A stretch of 32,409 bases of DNA from an uncultured Ruminococcus sp. (GCA_902762375.1 CACWNY010000012.1:1-32409); one strand, 5' to 3'; shown: positions 22,365-31,488, counted from the first letter of the stretch. Notes: generated by a model from the letters alone, not told the origin. Numbers and translations are program-made.

Positions 22365-22637
22365 GTCAAAATTTGCTTCGCAAATTTTGGTTTGAATTTT
22401 CGGGAGTTTAAGGGCTTCGCCCTTAAAAATCCCATCAGGGGCTTCGCCCCTGAACCCCACGAACTTTTTGAAAAAAGTTCGACAAAAACTTTTCTGGCTC
22501 ACTTCGTTCGGAATGATTATCAAACATTTGGCGGTGATAATTAAAAGTTTTTTGTCCACTTTTTTTCAAAAAAGTGGGCGGGATTTTTAAGGGCGGCAGC
22601 CCTTAAAACGGGATTTTTAAGGGCGGTAGCCCTTAAA
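22365..22637. repeat. Interspersed hairpin repeat, paired arms around a core (locus 9)
   Basis: The minus arm reads D (AAATTTGCTTCGCAAATTT), C (TTAAGGGCTTCGCCCTTAA), B (CAGGGGCTTCGCCCCTG) and A (CGAAC...GTTCG). The core (about 22497-22545) runs GGCTCACTTCGTTCGGAATG to GGCGGTGATAATTAAAAG. The plus arm has A (CCAC...GTGG) and two C hairpins that are imperfect tandem copies. It fills the gap between addA and the nucleotidyltransferase gene. Confidence 0.88.
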
Positions 22638-22666
22638 CTCCCAGCACGATTATAACACTTCATAAC

Positions 22667-25600
22667 CTAAATTTCAATAAAGCTGTTCAGATAAAATGAG
22701 TAAATATAACACGATTTTACTTTTTTCTTTAAAGTAGCGGAAAGACCTGTTTTGTAAAGCTCTAACTGAACGGCATATTTCTCTTTCAGCTCGCTCATTT
22801 CCTTGACATAATCTGTCTTATAGTCAATAATCACCAGTTCGTCATTTTCTTCAAAGGCACAGTCTACCGCACCTCTTAACAAATGTTCTTCATCACAGTC
22901 TGGATAACCTGTTTGTCTGGCACTTATCATGACTTCAAATTGTGTTTCACGATATTTTTTCTTTGCGTGAATATACCTTTGCATAAGCGGTGTGTTCAGA
23001 CAACGCTGAATATATTTCAAAGTAATTAATTTTGCCTGTTCTTCCGACAGGTATTCATATTCTACTAAGCGTTCAAGCTCTGTCTGAGGGTCTTGCACTG
23101 CCTTTTCGACATCGGCACATTCCATAAAGCGGTGCATGGCTTTTCCCCGTTCAGTGGCAATACGACTTCCTTTATCTTCAAACGAAAATCGGTTCAGACT
23201 GCTGAAATAATGCTCCGTCATGGAGGACGGTGTAACTACGCTGGGGACATTCACAGAACTTTCGTAACGGTATACCGCTCCGAAACGCTCATCTAATACC
23301 TTCGTATCAATATTGCTTTGGGAAAGGTCTATGATTTCTTCTGTTTCTTCTGTTTTTTGAGTTTCTTCCTGCTCAGAAAGAATATTTTCGATTTCCGTAT
23401 TGATGGCACGATAAGACATAAACGGATAGTCGGGATTTCGGGCAATATTCTTGATAAAGCTCTCATTGGCATATTGCCAGAGTGGATTGGTTTCTTTTTC
23501 GTTTTTTGGTTTCATCATCAGCCCTACAGCAATCAGCCAGTGTAACATATAATTATTCTTCAAGAGAACGGCACTGTCAATACCGTGATAAAGAGAAATT
23601 TCCAGTGAGATTTTGTTCACGGTATTGGCAATATTTTTCAGTGAACCGACAATATGTAACTGTTCTCTTGCTCTTGTCAGGGCAACATATAACACTCTTA
23701 ATTCTTCGGCAACCTCATCACTTTTCAACTTATTGACCAGTGCATCATATAAAAAAGTCTGTTGGATAACAGAAGTTTCAGCGTCTTTAATCTGTAAACC
23801 GACACCATACGAACGGTTAAAATAAACCTTGTCGGTATAGTTTTTCGGCTGACGACCTGTATTGGCTAAAATACATATCGGAAATTCCAGACCTTTGGAA
23901 TGGTGAATGGTCATAATTCTGACACAGTTACCATCTGTCGCTGAACCTGTCTGTGCCTGCGGAACTTCTCCTGTTTCCACTGCATAGTCAATATAACGGA
24001 TAAATCCTGTAATTCCTCTGTTCTGGTCGTTCTCGAAAGTTTTTGCACATTCATAAAGTAAATGAAGATTATTCAGGATTATCTCTCCGTTGACCTGTGC
24101 TACCGCAAATTCGGTAATTGCACTTCGGCGGTAAATCAGATTAATCAGTACATCAACAGGATTGTTGGCGGATAATTCACGGTAATATTCAATGTCGGCA
24201 ATAAATTGGTGTACCTTTTCATTCTGTTCTCTTTCACTGATGAGATTGCGGTAGAGTAAAGCTGTCCTGTCGGTCTTGCAACGGATTTGTGCCACTTCCT
24301 GCGGGGTAAATCCGTACAGCGGACTGACTAAAGTTGCATACAAGGGAATATCTTGTAACGGATTGTCAATCACACGCAATAAATCAATCACTATCTGCAC
24401 TTCTTTACAGTCTAAAAGCGATGTAGTGGTTTCGGTGACAACGGGTATTTCATGATTGCGTAAATAATCTGTCAGAATGGTCGTGTCTTTGACGGTACGC
24501 ATTAAAATAGCAACATCTCTGTATTGTGCCTTTCGGGTGGTATCACCGTCTTTAACATCGTATCTTCCTACGGTGTTCTGTATGATTTCGGTAATTTTCT
24601 TTGCTTCGTAAAGATTGGTGATTTTCTTGGTCTTGTAGTCAAGATTGTTGATGTGGAAATACACATCATAGGGATTTTCTCCCTGATAGTCTGCACCGCA
24701 TACCAGATAATCTTCGGGTAAATATTCCAGATTGCCCAAATCTTTCTGCATAAGCTGAGAAAAGACAAAATTGACATAATCTGTCACACCATAACGACTG
24801 CGGTAATTTTTTTTGAGAATAATATTTTTAGCGTGAGTGTCGGGGAGAGTATCATATTTCTGCCGTCTGCGGATAAAAATATCGGGCATAGCCTGTCGGA
24901 AACCATATATACTCTGCTTGACATCTCCGACAACAAATAAATTTTTATCATTCTGACTCATAATCCTGAAAATAACATCTTGTAACTGGTTGACATCTTG
25001 ATATTCGTCTACAATGACTTGTTTGAAACTTTCGGCAAATATTCTGCCTTCTTCGGTAACATGATACCGAATACCGTCTGTCATATATTCGCCGTTGTCA
25101 TCTTCTTCGGCAAGGGTCAGTAATGTGTAGCGTTCTATGTCGGAAAAGTCCAGCACATTTTTTTCCCGTTTGCGTTGCGTATAGAGTTTGTCAAAATCTT
25201 CGACAAATGCACAAAGTAATGTGATATCTTCTGTCGCTTTGCGTAACTGTTCCTGTAATTCGTTCTCTGTCACCAGAAAACGGTTTTTCAGTTGAATAAG
25301 GAGTTTCTGAATGGTTTTGCGGTTGTTCTTGTAATTTTCGTAAATCGCTTTTCCCTCGTCACTAAGACCCCTGAGCTGTAATAATTTTTCGTTGAAAGTA
25401 TCGTGAACTAAGGCTTTTTGGATATCTTCAAAAGTTTCACATCTGGAAAGTTCCTCGACAAAGGCTTTGTCCGAAAGGTGCATATCCAGTCTTTCCTGAT
25501 AGCGTTTTGTTTCGCTTAATCCATCAGTATATTCCAGTTCTTCAAAAATCTGACTGCTGTTGGTCATCAGCCCCTTCATATAGGCAATGTCTTTCTTTGC

Positions 25601-26266
25601 TTTCTGCACGATATCTTCTATCCATAAACAATGCCAGATGTCTTTTCGGGCATTATGAAGGTTTTCAAGCATATTGACTATCCACTTTTTCGGAAACGGT
25701 AATGCACTTAAAAATTCGTGAAAACGAATAACAGTATCTTTTAATCCTGTATCGCTGTCTGATGTAGTAAGGAGTGAAGCAAGATTTTTAAAATCTTCTC
25801 TGGGATAATAGCTTTCGGCAATTTCTTCGATAGCTTTGCATTTGAGAGTTTTCAGTTCGGAACTGTCGCCTATACGGTAATCGGGAGAAATATCGAACTT
25901 TGTATAAGAGGTTTTTACTACTTCACGACAAAAGCTATCTATCGTACTGATATGAGCTTTGTCAATCAACAGTTGCTGATTGCGTAAATGGTTCTGGTCA
26001 ATTTCGGGATTATCGGTACTCTCATCAAGCAACTGCGTAATGCGTTTATGGATACGGTTTTTCATCTCATCAGCAGCCAGATTGGTAAAAGTGACTATCA
26101 ACAACTCATCTGCCATAACCCCTGAACTTTTATCTGTTAATAACTGAATGACCCTCTCAACAAGTACAGCCGTTTTTCCACTTCCTGCCGCTGCCGATAC
26201 CAGAACGGATTTATCCTGTTCACTGATAGCCTCATTTTGTTCATCATTCCATTTGACTTTACTCAT
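22667..26266 (-). CDS. addA: ATP-dependent helicase/nuclease subunit A
   Basis: AddA is the UvrD-like helicase and 5'-strand nuclease half of AddAB, which processes double-strand breaks for RecA in Gram-positive bacteria. The 1199-residue protein has Walker A AAAGSGKT (25-32), the helicase motif VIVDEYQDVNQLQD, the superfamily 1 motif LRVLYVALTRAREQ and a C-terminal RecB-type nuclease with RGAVDCAFEE and IIDYKTD. I chose the ATG at 26266 because it has an AGGTGGTGA ribosome binding site and gives MSKVKWNDEQ. The open frame runs 38 codons further upstream inside addB. It overlaps the end of addB by eight bases. Confidence 0.96.
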   Translation of the reverse strand: MSKVKWNDEQNEAISEQDKSVLVSAAAGSGKTAVLVERVIQLLTDKSSGVMADELLIVTFTNLAADEMKNRIHKRITQLLDESTDNPEIDQNHLRNQQLLIDKAHISTIDSFCREVVKTSYTKFDISPDYRIGDSSELKTLKCKAIEEIAESYYPREDFKNLASLLTTSDSDTGLKDTVIRFHEFLSALPFPKKWIVNMLENLHNARKDIWHCLWIEDIVQKAKKDIAYMKGLMTNSSQIFEELEYTDGLSETKRYQERLDMHLSDKAFVEELSRCETFEDIQKALVHDTFNEKLLQLRGLSDEGKAIYENYKNNRKTIQKLLIQLKNRFLVTENELQEQLRKATEDITLLCAFVEDFDKLYTQRKREKNVLDFSDIERYTLLTLAEEDDNGEYMTDGIRYHVTEEGRIFAESFKQVIVDEYQDVNQLQDVIFRIMSQNDKNLFVVGDVKQSIYGFRQAMPDIFIRRRQKYDTLPDTHAKNIILKKNYRSRYGVTDYVNFVFSQLMQKDLGNLEYLPEDYLVCGADYQGENPYDVYFHINNLDYKTKKITNLYEAKKITEIIQNTVGRYDVKDGDTTRKAQYRDVAILMRTVKDTTILTDYLRNHEIPVVTETTTSLLDCKEVQIVIDLLRVIDNPLQDIPLYATLVSPLYGFTPQEVAQIRCKTDRTALLYRNLISEREQNEKVHQFIADIEYYRELSANNPVDVLINLIYRRSAITEFAVAQVNGEIILNNLHLLYECAKTFENDQNRGITGFIRYIDYAVETGEVPQAQTGSATDGNCVRIMTIHHSKGLEFPICILANTGRQPKNYTDKVYFNRSYGVGLQIKDAETSVIQQTFLYDALVNKLKSDEVAEELRVLYVALTRAREQLHIVGSLKNIANTVNKISLEISLYHGIDSAVLLKNNYMLHWLIAVGLMMKPKNEKETNPLWQYANESFIKNIARNPDYPFMSYRAINTEIENILSEQEETQKTEETEEIIDLSQSNIDTKVLDERFGAVYRYESSVNVPSVVTPSSMTEHYFSSLNRFSFEDKGSRIATERGKAMHRFMECADVEKAVQDPQTELERLVEYEYLSEEQAKLITLKYIQRCLNTPLMQRYIHAKKKYRETQFEVMISARQTGYPDCDEEHLLRGAVDCAFEENDELVIIDYKTDYVKEMSELKEKYAVQLELYKTGLSATLKKKVKSCYIYSFYLNSFIEI

Positions 26267-29200
26267 TATCGTCACCACCTTTTGATTTTGCAGACGGGAT
26301 TGTGTTAATCGGCATACCTTCTTCAAACCGACAAGAATTTCTGTAAAGACAGTAACGACAAGGTAATTCACAGATTTCATTTTTCTTGCCTGTCGGTACG
26401 GAATTGATATAGCCGTTCAACAACATATGCGACATCTGACGGATTTTATCGTCTACCAAATCGAATATCAGTTTGAATGTACCACTGTTTTTACTGCCGT
26501 CTATCAGATACGGTTCACTGTAACCACTGAAAGTAATTTCTTGTTTCTTTGAACGCTTATTAATCCCAAATTTTACGGGAATGAACTTACCCTCTCCTGT
26601 TTCTTCCATCGCCATGACAACATCTATATCCCGTAAATACAGACCGTTCGCCCTGTAATGCTGATTTCTGGCAGTATCAACGGCACTCTGACTTTCGGTG
26701 GTATTGCCGTAACCCTCATTGACAGACGAAAATTCTTTGGCTGGCAAATAACTTACTCCTGCGGGTTCGATGTTGTCGCCGTACAGTTTTGTACCGTTGC
26801 GGATAATCGCTGACAGGTAAATGAACATCTGTAAACTAAGACCCATCTCCATATCACATCGTCTTAATTCTTTGTTGCCTGTTTTGTAATCGACAATTTT
26901 AATATAGGTTTTGCCGTCTGTCGGATTTCTGAACAAATCTACACGGTCAACAAATCCCACAACAGACGCTTTGCCTTCTTCTGTCTTTACGGTGTATTCG
27001 TCAATCTGATTGTGAAGTTGGAATTTATCCTCTTCCTTCGGGGTAATGCCTATGGAAAGTTCAAAATCAACAGGTCGGAAAAGACTGACTTTAAGTTCTT
27101 CAATCATTCTCTTTGCCAATGTGATACAACTGTTCAATGCCCGTCTGACCATATAATCGGTTTTATTATCAGGAATTTTGCCGTTGTCGTATTCTGCATG
27201 GATAAAGCTGTCAATAATGTCTTTAATGATTTGGGGAATATTGTATTTTTCGGTATGGTGTATGATATCCTCTATATTTTCATGCTTGAGGAATTTTTCC
27301 ATGACATAGTGTACCAGTGTACCATACTGACGGCTGTCAATTTTCGCTTTACGGCGTTCTTTGAGTTTCAGTCCGTTTTTACAGAAATACAGATATCCGC
27401 AATGGTAGAAATCCTCTATCTTTGAAGCGGAAAGGTGAAGATTTCGGGAATATAAGGATTTGGCGGTATCGCTGTTGAGTTTGGGTTCTGTTTTTTCGGT
27501 GTAGGATTTGATACCTGCAAGCAAAGAAGCATATTTTTCGTCATGCAAAAAATACTGCTCCATAACTTTTGTATCGGCACAATGTGTTTTCAGATTAGCT
27601 ACGGTATGTTCAAAAGCCTGTGCTTTACTCCAGAGATGTTCGGGCTTTAAAGAATAGATATCGTTCTGATGTTCTGTCTGGATATTAGGTAAAATTCTCT
27701 CCACCTGCGTAACTATACTGGACGGCAATACGCCTGAACCGTCTACCGTGTTGGTATAGTAGGAAATGTACACCTTTTCGGACGCACTGGATACAGACGA
27801 ATAAGCACTGTACTGTTCCTGTGCGGACAAATCTTCCAGTGTGCTGTTCATTGGTAAACCTAAGTTCAGTAAAAGTTTGCGTTCGTTGTCGGTAAAGATA
27901 CCGCTTGCACTCGGCACTGCAGGAAAAATCCCTTGTACCGCTCCGATGACAAAAATGACTTTTGGTGTACCCAGTCTTGTTCGCCCTGCTGTTCCTATGG
28001 TAACACTGTCGATACTAAGTGGTTGGTTGGCAATCTGTCTTGTGCTTAGTGCCAGCGTAAATAGTTCGTGATAGCGTTTTCCTGTAAGATTAATGTGTTC
28101 CAGAATTTCTGCCATCTTAGAAATAATGTCTGTGATAAAATTCCATACCCTCGTATATTCGTCTACCAGTTCCAGATGTTCACCCGAACGCAAAGTCTGA
28201 ATTTTCTGCTCGACAGTTTCTTTTACCCCGAAATGTTCCATCAGTAAGGCAATCTGTTTAGAAATTTCCAGACCATTATTGAATTTGGTATTCTCTTTAA
28301 ATTCCTGCAAACAGGATAAAACTTCCTGTCGGATAGTTTCGCTTTTCTTTAAATTTTCAACTTCTTCAGGTGTCATTTCCCTGTCGTCAAAGCCGTTGAT
28401 ATTTTTAGTAAACGGCTCTGTCCACTTCGGCGACCACACAAAAATATAATTTTCGATAAAAGCAATATCTTCATAACTATATTTTGTAATTCCTGTTTTC
28501 AGCATACGCAAGATACTTTCCGTATTATAATTACCGCTCACTGTATCAAACGCATAACGGATAAAATTGACAAGCGGTTTTGCGTTGATATTTTCAGGCT
28601 TATCCATAAAATACCCAATACCGAATTTTTCAAAAGTCAAATCCAGAATACCTCGATACAAAGTTTCATCACGACACACAACCGCTATATCTTTATAACG
28701 ATAATTTTCTGTCAAGGTCAGCCGTTTGATTTGGGTAGCAATATATTCACATTCCTCGTAAATATTGACTGCCGAATACAAATGTACATTCTCAACATTT
28801 CCTCTATAGGCTTTTATCGGGAAATGATAGATGTTTTCTTCTATAGCACGGATATCCTCTTTATTTGTTCTTCGGTTTTCATAGAATGGCTCATAGATTT
28901 CACAAACATCATGAAAACATTGTTTTGCCAACGCTCTTATTTTGTGATAGGTATCTACGGTCACTTTAAAACGAATACTTTCATTGTCAATTTTACCGTT
29001 TCTGCTTTCAGCATTGAGGGTCATATAGATATCCTGTGTCTGTGACATGATGGCTTTCAGAACATGATATTGCTGACCTGTAAACCCTGTAAATGCGTCA
29101 ATAAAGACGGTATAACCTTCAAAAATTCTATGTTCGGTAATTTTCTCCGCCACATAGGAAAGCACTTCCTGATTGTTGATATAATGTTCGCTGACCAGTG

Positions 29201-29687
29201 CATCATAGGTTTCCAGAAGTAAAGCAGTTTCTTCCAGTTTTTGTTTCAGGGTTGGATTTTCCACCACTGTTTTCATCGACAGCAACGCTTTGGGGGTAAT
29301 ACGGTTACTTTTATATTCGCTGACCGTATTTAACATGATGTTGACAAAATTTTTATTTTTCATCTGTCTTTCATAGAGTGTCAGCCTGTCAGCACACTGT
29401 TCGATTGCCATACTCATCAGTATTTTAGCTGTACCCTCGTCAAGAAAGTCTTTATTGAACCCACCTTTCAACGCAAAGACATATTCTGTCATTCTGGAAA
29501 AGCTGAGAATTTTAATATTGTTCTGCAAAGCTTTATTTTCGTCCAGAAAATAAAGTCCTGTTTCAAAGGAAAACTGTTCAGGAATAATTACCAATATATC
29601 GTGGTTTTCCTTTCCGCACACTTCTGCGATTTCCCGCAAACGATGGCTTTTTCCACTACCACTCCTGCCTATCAGTAAATGTAACAC
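26259..29687 (-). CDS. addB: ATP-dependent helicase/nuclease subunit B
   Basis: AddB is the partner of AddA; it carries the other nuclease domain and an iron-sulfur cluster. The 1142-residue protein begins with the nucleotide loop GRSGSGKSH. Its C-terminal nuclease has FVDRVDLFRNP and KIVDYKTGNK, flanked by the cluster cysteines in YHCGYLYFCKN and PCRYCLYRNSC. The start codon is GTG, with an AAAGGG ribosome binding site about ten bases before it. It is first in an addB-addA operon, with a promoter about 335 bases upstream, so the mRNA leader contains repeat locus 10. Confidence 0.95.
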   Translation of the reverse strand: MLHLLIGRSGSGKSHRLREIAEVCGKENHDILVIIPEQFSFETGLYFLDENKALQNNIKILSFSRMTEYVFALKGGFNKDFLDEGTAKILMSMAIEQCADRLTLYERQMKNKNFVNIMLNTVSEYKSNRITPKALLSMKTVVENPTLKQKLEETALLLETYDALVSEHYINNQEVLSYVAEKITEHRIFEGYTVFIDAFTGFTGQQYHVLKAIMSQTQDIYMTLNAESRNGKIDNESIRFKVTVDTYHKIRALAKQCFHDVCEIYEPFYENRRTNKEDIRAIEENIYHFPIKAYRGNVENVHLYSAVNIYEECEYIATQIKRLTLTENYRYKDIAVVCRDETLYRGILDLTFEKFGIGYFMDKPENINAKPLVNFIRYAFDTVSGNYNTESILRMLKTGITKYSYEDIAFIENYIFVWSPKWTEPFTKNINGFDDREMTPEEVENLKKSETIRQEVLSCLQEFKENTKFNNGLEISKQIALLMEHFGVKETVEQKIQTLRSGEHLELVDEYTRVWNFITDIISKMAEILEHINLTGKRYHELFTLALSTRQIANQPLSIDSVTIGTAGRTRLGTPKVIFVIGAVQGIFPAVPSASGIFTDNERKLLLNLGLPMNSTLEDLSAQEQYSAYSSVSSASEKVYISYYTNTVDGSGVLPSSIVTQVERILPNIQTEHQNDIYSLKPEHLWSKAQAFEHTVANLKTHCADTKVMEQYFLHDEKYASLLAGIKSYTEKTEPKLNSDTAKSLYSRNLHLSASKIEDFYHCGYLYFCKNGLKLKERRKAKIDSRQYGTLVHYVMEKFLKHENIEDIIHHTEKYNIPQIIKDIIDSFIHAEYDNGKIPDNKTDYMVRRALNSCITLAKRMIEELKVSLFRPVDFELSIGITPKEEDKFQLHNQIDEYTVKTEEGKASVVGFVDRVDLFRNPTDGKTYIKIVDYKTGNKELRRCDMEMGLSLQMFIYLSAIIRNGTKLYGDNIEPAGVSYLPAKEFSSVNEGYGNTTESQSAVDTARNQHYRANGLYLRDIDVVMAMEETGEGKFIPVKFGINKRSKKQEITFSGYSEPYLIDGSKNSGTFKLIFDLVDDKIRQMSHMLLNGYINSVPTGKKNEICELPCRYCLYRNSCRFEEGMPINTIPSAKSKGGDDNE
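26272..26280 (-). promoter_or_regulatory. Ribosome binding site that fixes the addA start
   Basis: AGGTGGTGA on the minus strand lies within the last codons of addB, five bases before the addA ATG at 26266. Confidence 0.75.
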
Positions 29688-29706
29688 GCTCTCTACACCC
29701 TTTCTT

Positions 29707-30012
29707 GTTTAAGGGTTGCCACCCTTAAAAATCCCGCTAAGGGGTTGCCACCCCTTAACCCCGCCCACTTTTTTGAAAAAAAGTGGACAAAAAACTTTTA
29801 TGGTTCACTTCGTTCAGAATGTTTATCTAAGGTTCAGCTATGACAATTAAAAGTTTTTGTCGAACTTTTTTCAAAAAGTTCGTGGGGTCAAGGGGCAACG
29901 CCCCTTGTGGGATTTTTAAGGGCAAAGCCCTTAACCCCTTGTGGGATTTTTAAGGGCAAAGCCCTTAAACTCCCAAAATTCAAATCAAAATCTGCGTAAG
30001 CAGATTTTGACA
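29707..30012. repeat. Interspersed hairpin repeat, paired arms with duplicated C module (locus 10)
   Basis: The minus arm has C-type hairpins with GGGT...ACCC stems where others have GGGC...GCCC, then A (CCAC...GTGG). The core (about 29800-29849) runs GGTTCACTTCGTTCAGAATG to CAGCTATGACAATTAAAAG. The plus arm has A (CGAAC...GTTCG), B with AAGGGGCAACGCCCCTT, C twice, and D with AAATCTGCGTAAGCAGATTT. The second C is part of an exact 34-base tandem copy (29901-29934 and 29935-29968). Confidence 0.88.
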
Positions 30013-30028
30013 TTAACTGCTGATTGTT

Positions 30029-30057
30029 ATTATATAAGATGTATCACTTTTTGACAA
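30029..30057 (-). promoter_or_regulatory. Promoter of the addB-addA operon
   Basis: TTGTCA (30057-30052), a 17-base spacer and TATAAT (30034-30029) on the minus strand. It lies outside repeat locus 10, so the repeat is transcribed as the 5' leader. The stretch 30058-30207 is AT-rich and shows no gene. Confidence 0.75.
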
Positions 30058-30207
30058 GGTGTTTTATCCGATATATAGAAATTTTCACCTTTCCTCCGAA
30101 AAATAATCTGACAATAACTTGTTTTTGATATTCCTTTAAAGAAAAAATAAAGTATTTTATCATAGCCATGAAAAAAATTATATCCAGATAAAAAATTATC
30201 ATAATAA

Positions 30208-30236
30208 TTGACATTTTTTATCTGAATTGCTATAAT
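30208..30236 (+). promoter_or_regulatory. Consensus promoter of the lipoprotein gene
   Basis: TTGACA (30208-30213), 17 bases, then TATAAT (30231-30236) on the plus strand, a perfect consensus 36 bases before the ATG. Confidence 0.88.
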
Positions 30237-30272
30237 AAATATGGTTATTTTATTTCAAAGGTGGTAAATCAA

Positions 30273-31301
30273 ATGGTAAAAAAATATGCTATAACTGTTG
30301 CACTTATTCTGTCGATGTCTTTGGGTGTATGCGGTTGTTCGGACGGTACGGACAATACTACTTCTTCTCCGTCTTCTGAAAACTCTCCCACTTCCGCAAC
30401 AGAACAACCTACATCTACCCCTACATCATCTTCGTCCCGTAAGGAATTTAAAGATGAAGATGTAGATATCAGCAACACCACTTCCAAAGGCAGATATTGC
30501 TTTGAAAAACTCAACGACAATGAAAAACTGTACTACGAAAAAATCCGTAAAGCGGTTGAATCCCATTACTGGGGTCTTTTCTGGAATAACCGTGACTGCT
30601 CCAAAGAAACCGCTGAAAAACTGGTAAAGTATGTCGCTTATGATTATCCTGAATATTTCTGGTATTCCGATAAAAGTGGCGGTGTGGATATGATGACGGA
30701 TAAACTCATCAAGAGAATTACTATCCACAATAACTACACAGAGGACGACAAGGGAAAAATCCAGCCTGAACTGGAAAAAGCTGTCCAGACCTACACCGAC
30801 AGTGCAAAGGATTTGAAGTCGGATTACGAAAAGGCTCTGAACGCTTATGAGTACATCATCAAAAATACAGAATATGTCGCTGACGGCGGTGCTACACTGG
30901 ACAGCCTGCAAGATGTTGAATCCGATAAGACTATGCTTGCTCTGTGGAATATGACAGGCGTATTCGTGGATAAAAAAGCTAGTGACAGAGGTTATGCTCA
31001 GGCATTTGAATATCTCATGCAACAGGCAGGAATTGAGTGCAGTTATGTACAAGGGGCTGATAACGGTTTCTGGAATGTGGTCAAACTGGACGGAGAATGG
31101 TATTGTGTTGATGTCGGTGCAGGTGACAGCACTGACGCAGAAATTGATTATTCCTATTTCGCTATTACCTCTGAACAGATGGCAACCGTTCATAAAACTG
31201 ACACAGAAAACTTTGTCGCCGAACTTCCTGAATGTACGGCTACCGCTGACAATTATTTCGTTAAAAACCCCAGTACCAAAGAAACTAACCATTTCGCTTA
31301 A
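30273..31301 (+). CDS. Lipoprotein with a transglutaminase-like domain that lacks catalytic residues
   Basis: The 342-residue protein has a lipoprotein signal peptide, with Cys22 in VCGC as the likely lipidated residue, then a Ser/Thr/Pro-rich linker to about 57. The C-terminal part resembles clostridial transglutaminase-like proteins: DRGYAQAFEYLMQQAGIECS (238-257) and GFWNVVKLDGEWYCVDV (265-281). In active members these segments read C-x-G-Y-A and HAWN. Here the cysteine position is Asp238 and the histidine position is Gly265; only Asp280 is kept. It is probably a non-catalytic binding domain on the outer face of the membrane. I chose the ATG at 30273 for its AAAGGTGG ribosome binding site over the GTG 12 bases upstream. 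Confidence 0.8.
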   Translation: MVKKYAITVALILSMSLGVCGCSDGTDNTTSSPSSENSPTSATEQPTSTPTSSSSRKEFKDEDVDISNTTSKGRYCFEKLNDNEKLYYEKIRKAVESHYWGLFWNNRDCSKETAEKLVKYVAYDYPEYFWYSDKSGGVDMMTDKLIKRITIHNNYTEDDKGKIQPELEKAVQTYTDSAKDLKSDYEKALNAYEYIIKNTEYVADGGATLDSLQDVESDKTMLALWNMTGVFVDKKASDRGYAQAFEYLMQQAGIECSYVQGADNGFWNVVKLDGEWYCVDVGAGDSTDAEIDYSYFAITSEQMATVHKTDTENFVAELPECTATADNYFVKNPSTKETNHFA

Positions 31302-31310
31302 TGAGTAAAC

Positions 31311-31351
31311 AAAAAAGTTCCGTAATGTTGGTGTTACGGGACTTTTCTTTT
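31311..31351 (+). terminator. Terminator of the lipoprotein gene
   Basis: AAAAGTTCCGTAA pairs with TTACGGGACTTTT (one G-T) around an eight-base loop, followed by CTTTT, ten bases after the stop. Confidence 0.85.
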
Positions 31352-31363
31352 GCTTGTGCTGTA

Positions 31364-31391
31364 TTGACAAAATTAACAACAATGGTATAAT
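31364..31391 (+). promoter_or_regulatory. Promoter immediately before the IS200/IS605 element
   Basis: TTGACA (31364-31369), a 16-base spacer and TATAAT (31386-31391) on the plus strand. It lies outside the inferred IS boundary at 31414, so it may belong to a host gene displaced by the insertion. Confidence 0.65.
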
Positions 31392-31488
31392 ACCACAAAC
31401 ACTATCTTTTAACCTAAATGGGCAAGAAGTCCCCCGCCTCTAAGGCGGGGGGATGAATTGCCCGTCAGCCGTAAGGCTGACTTTTTCC

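Noticed and set aside
778..30012. CRISPR array as an explanation for the many repeats
   Set aside because: The repeats are dispersed between genes, differ in length, occur in both orientations and have no regular spacers or cas genes.
30426..31382. A 318-codon open frame on the minus strand opposite the lipoprotein gene
   Set aside because: It is antisense to a gene with a consensus promoter, ribosome binding site, signal peptide and recognisable domain; its own product is unrecognisable and lacks a start signal.
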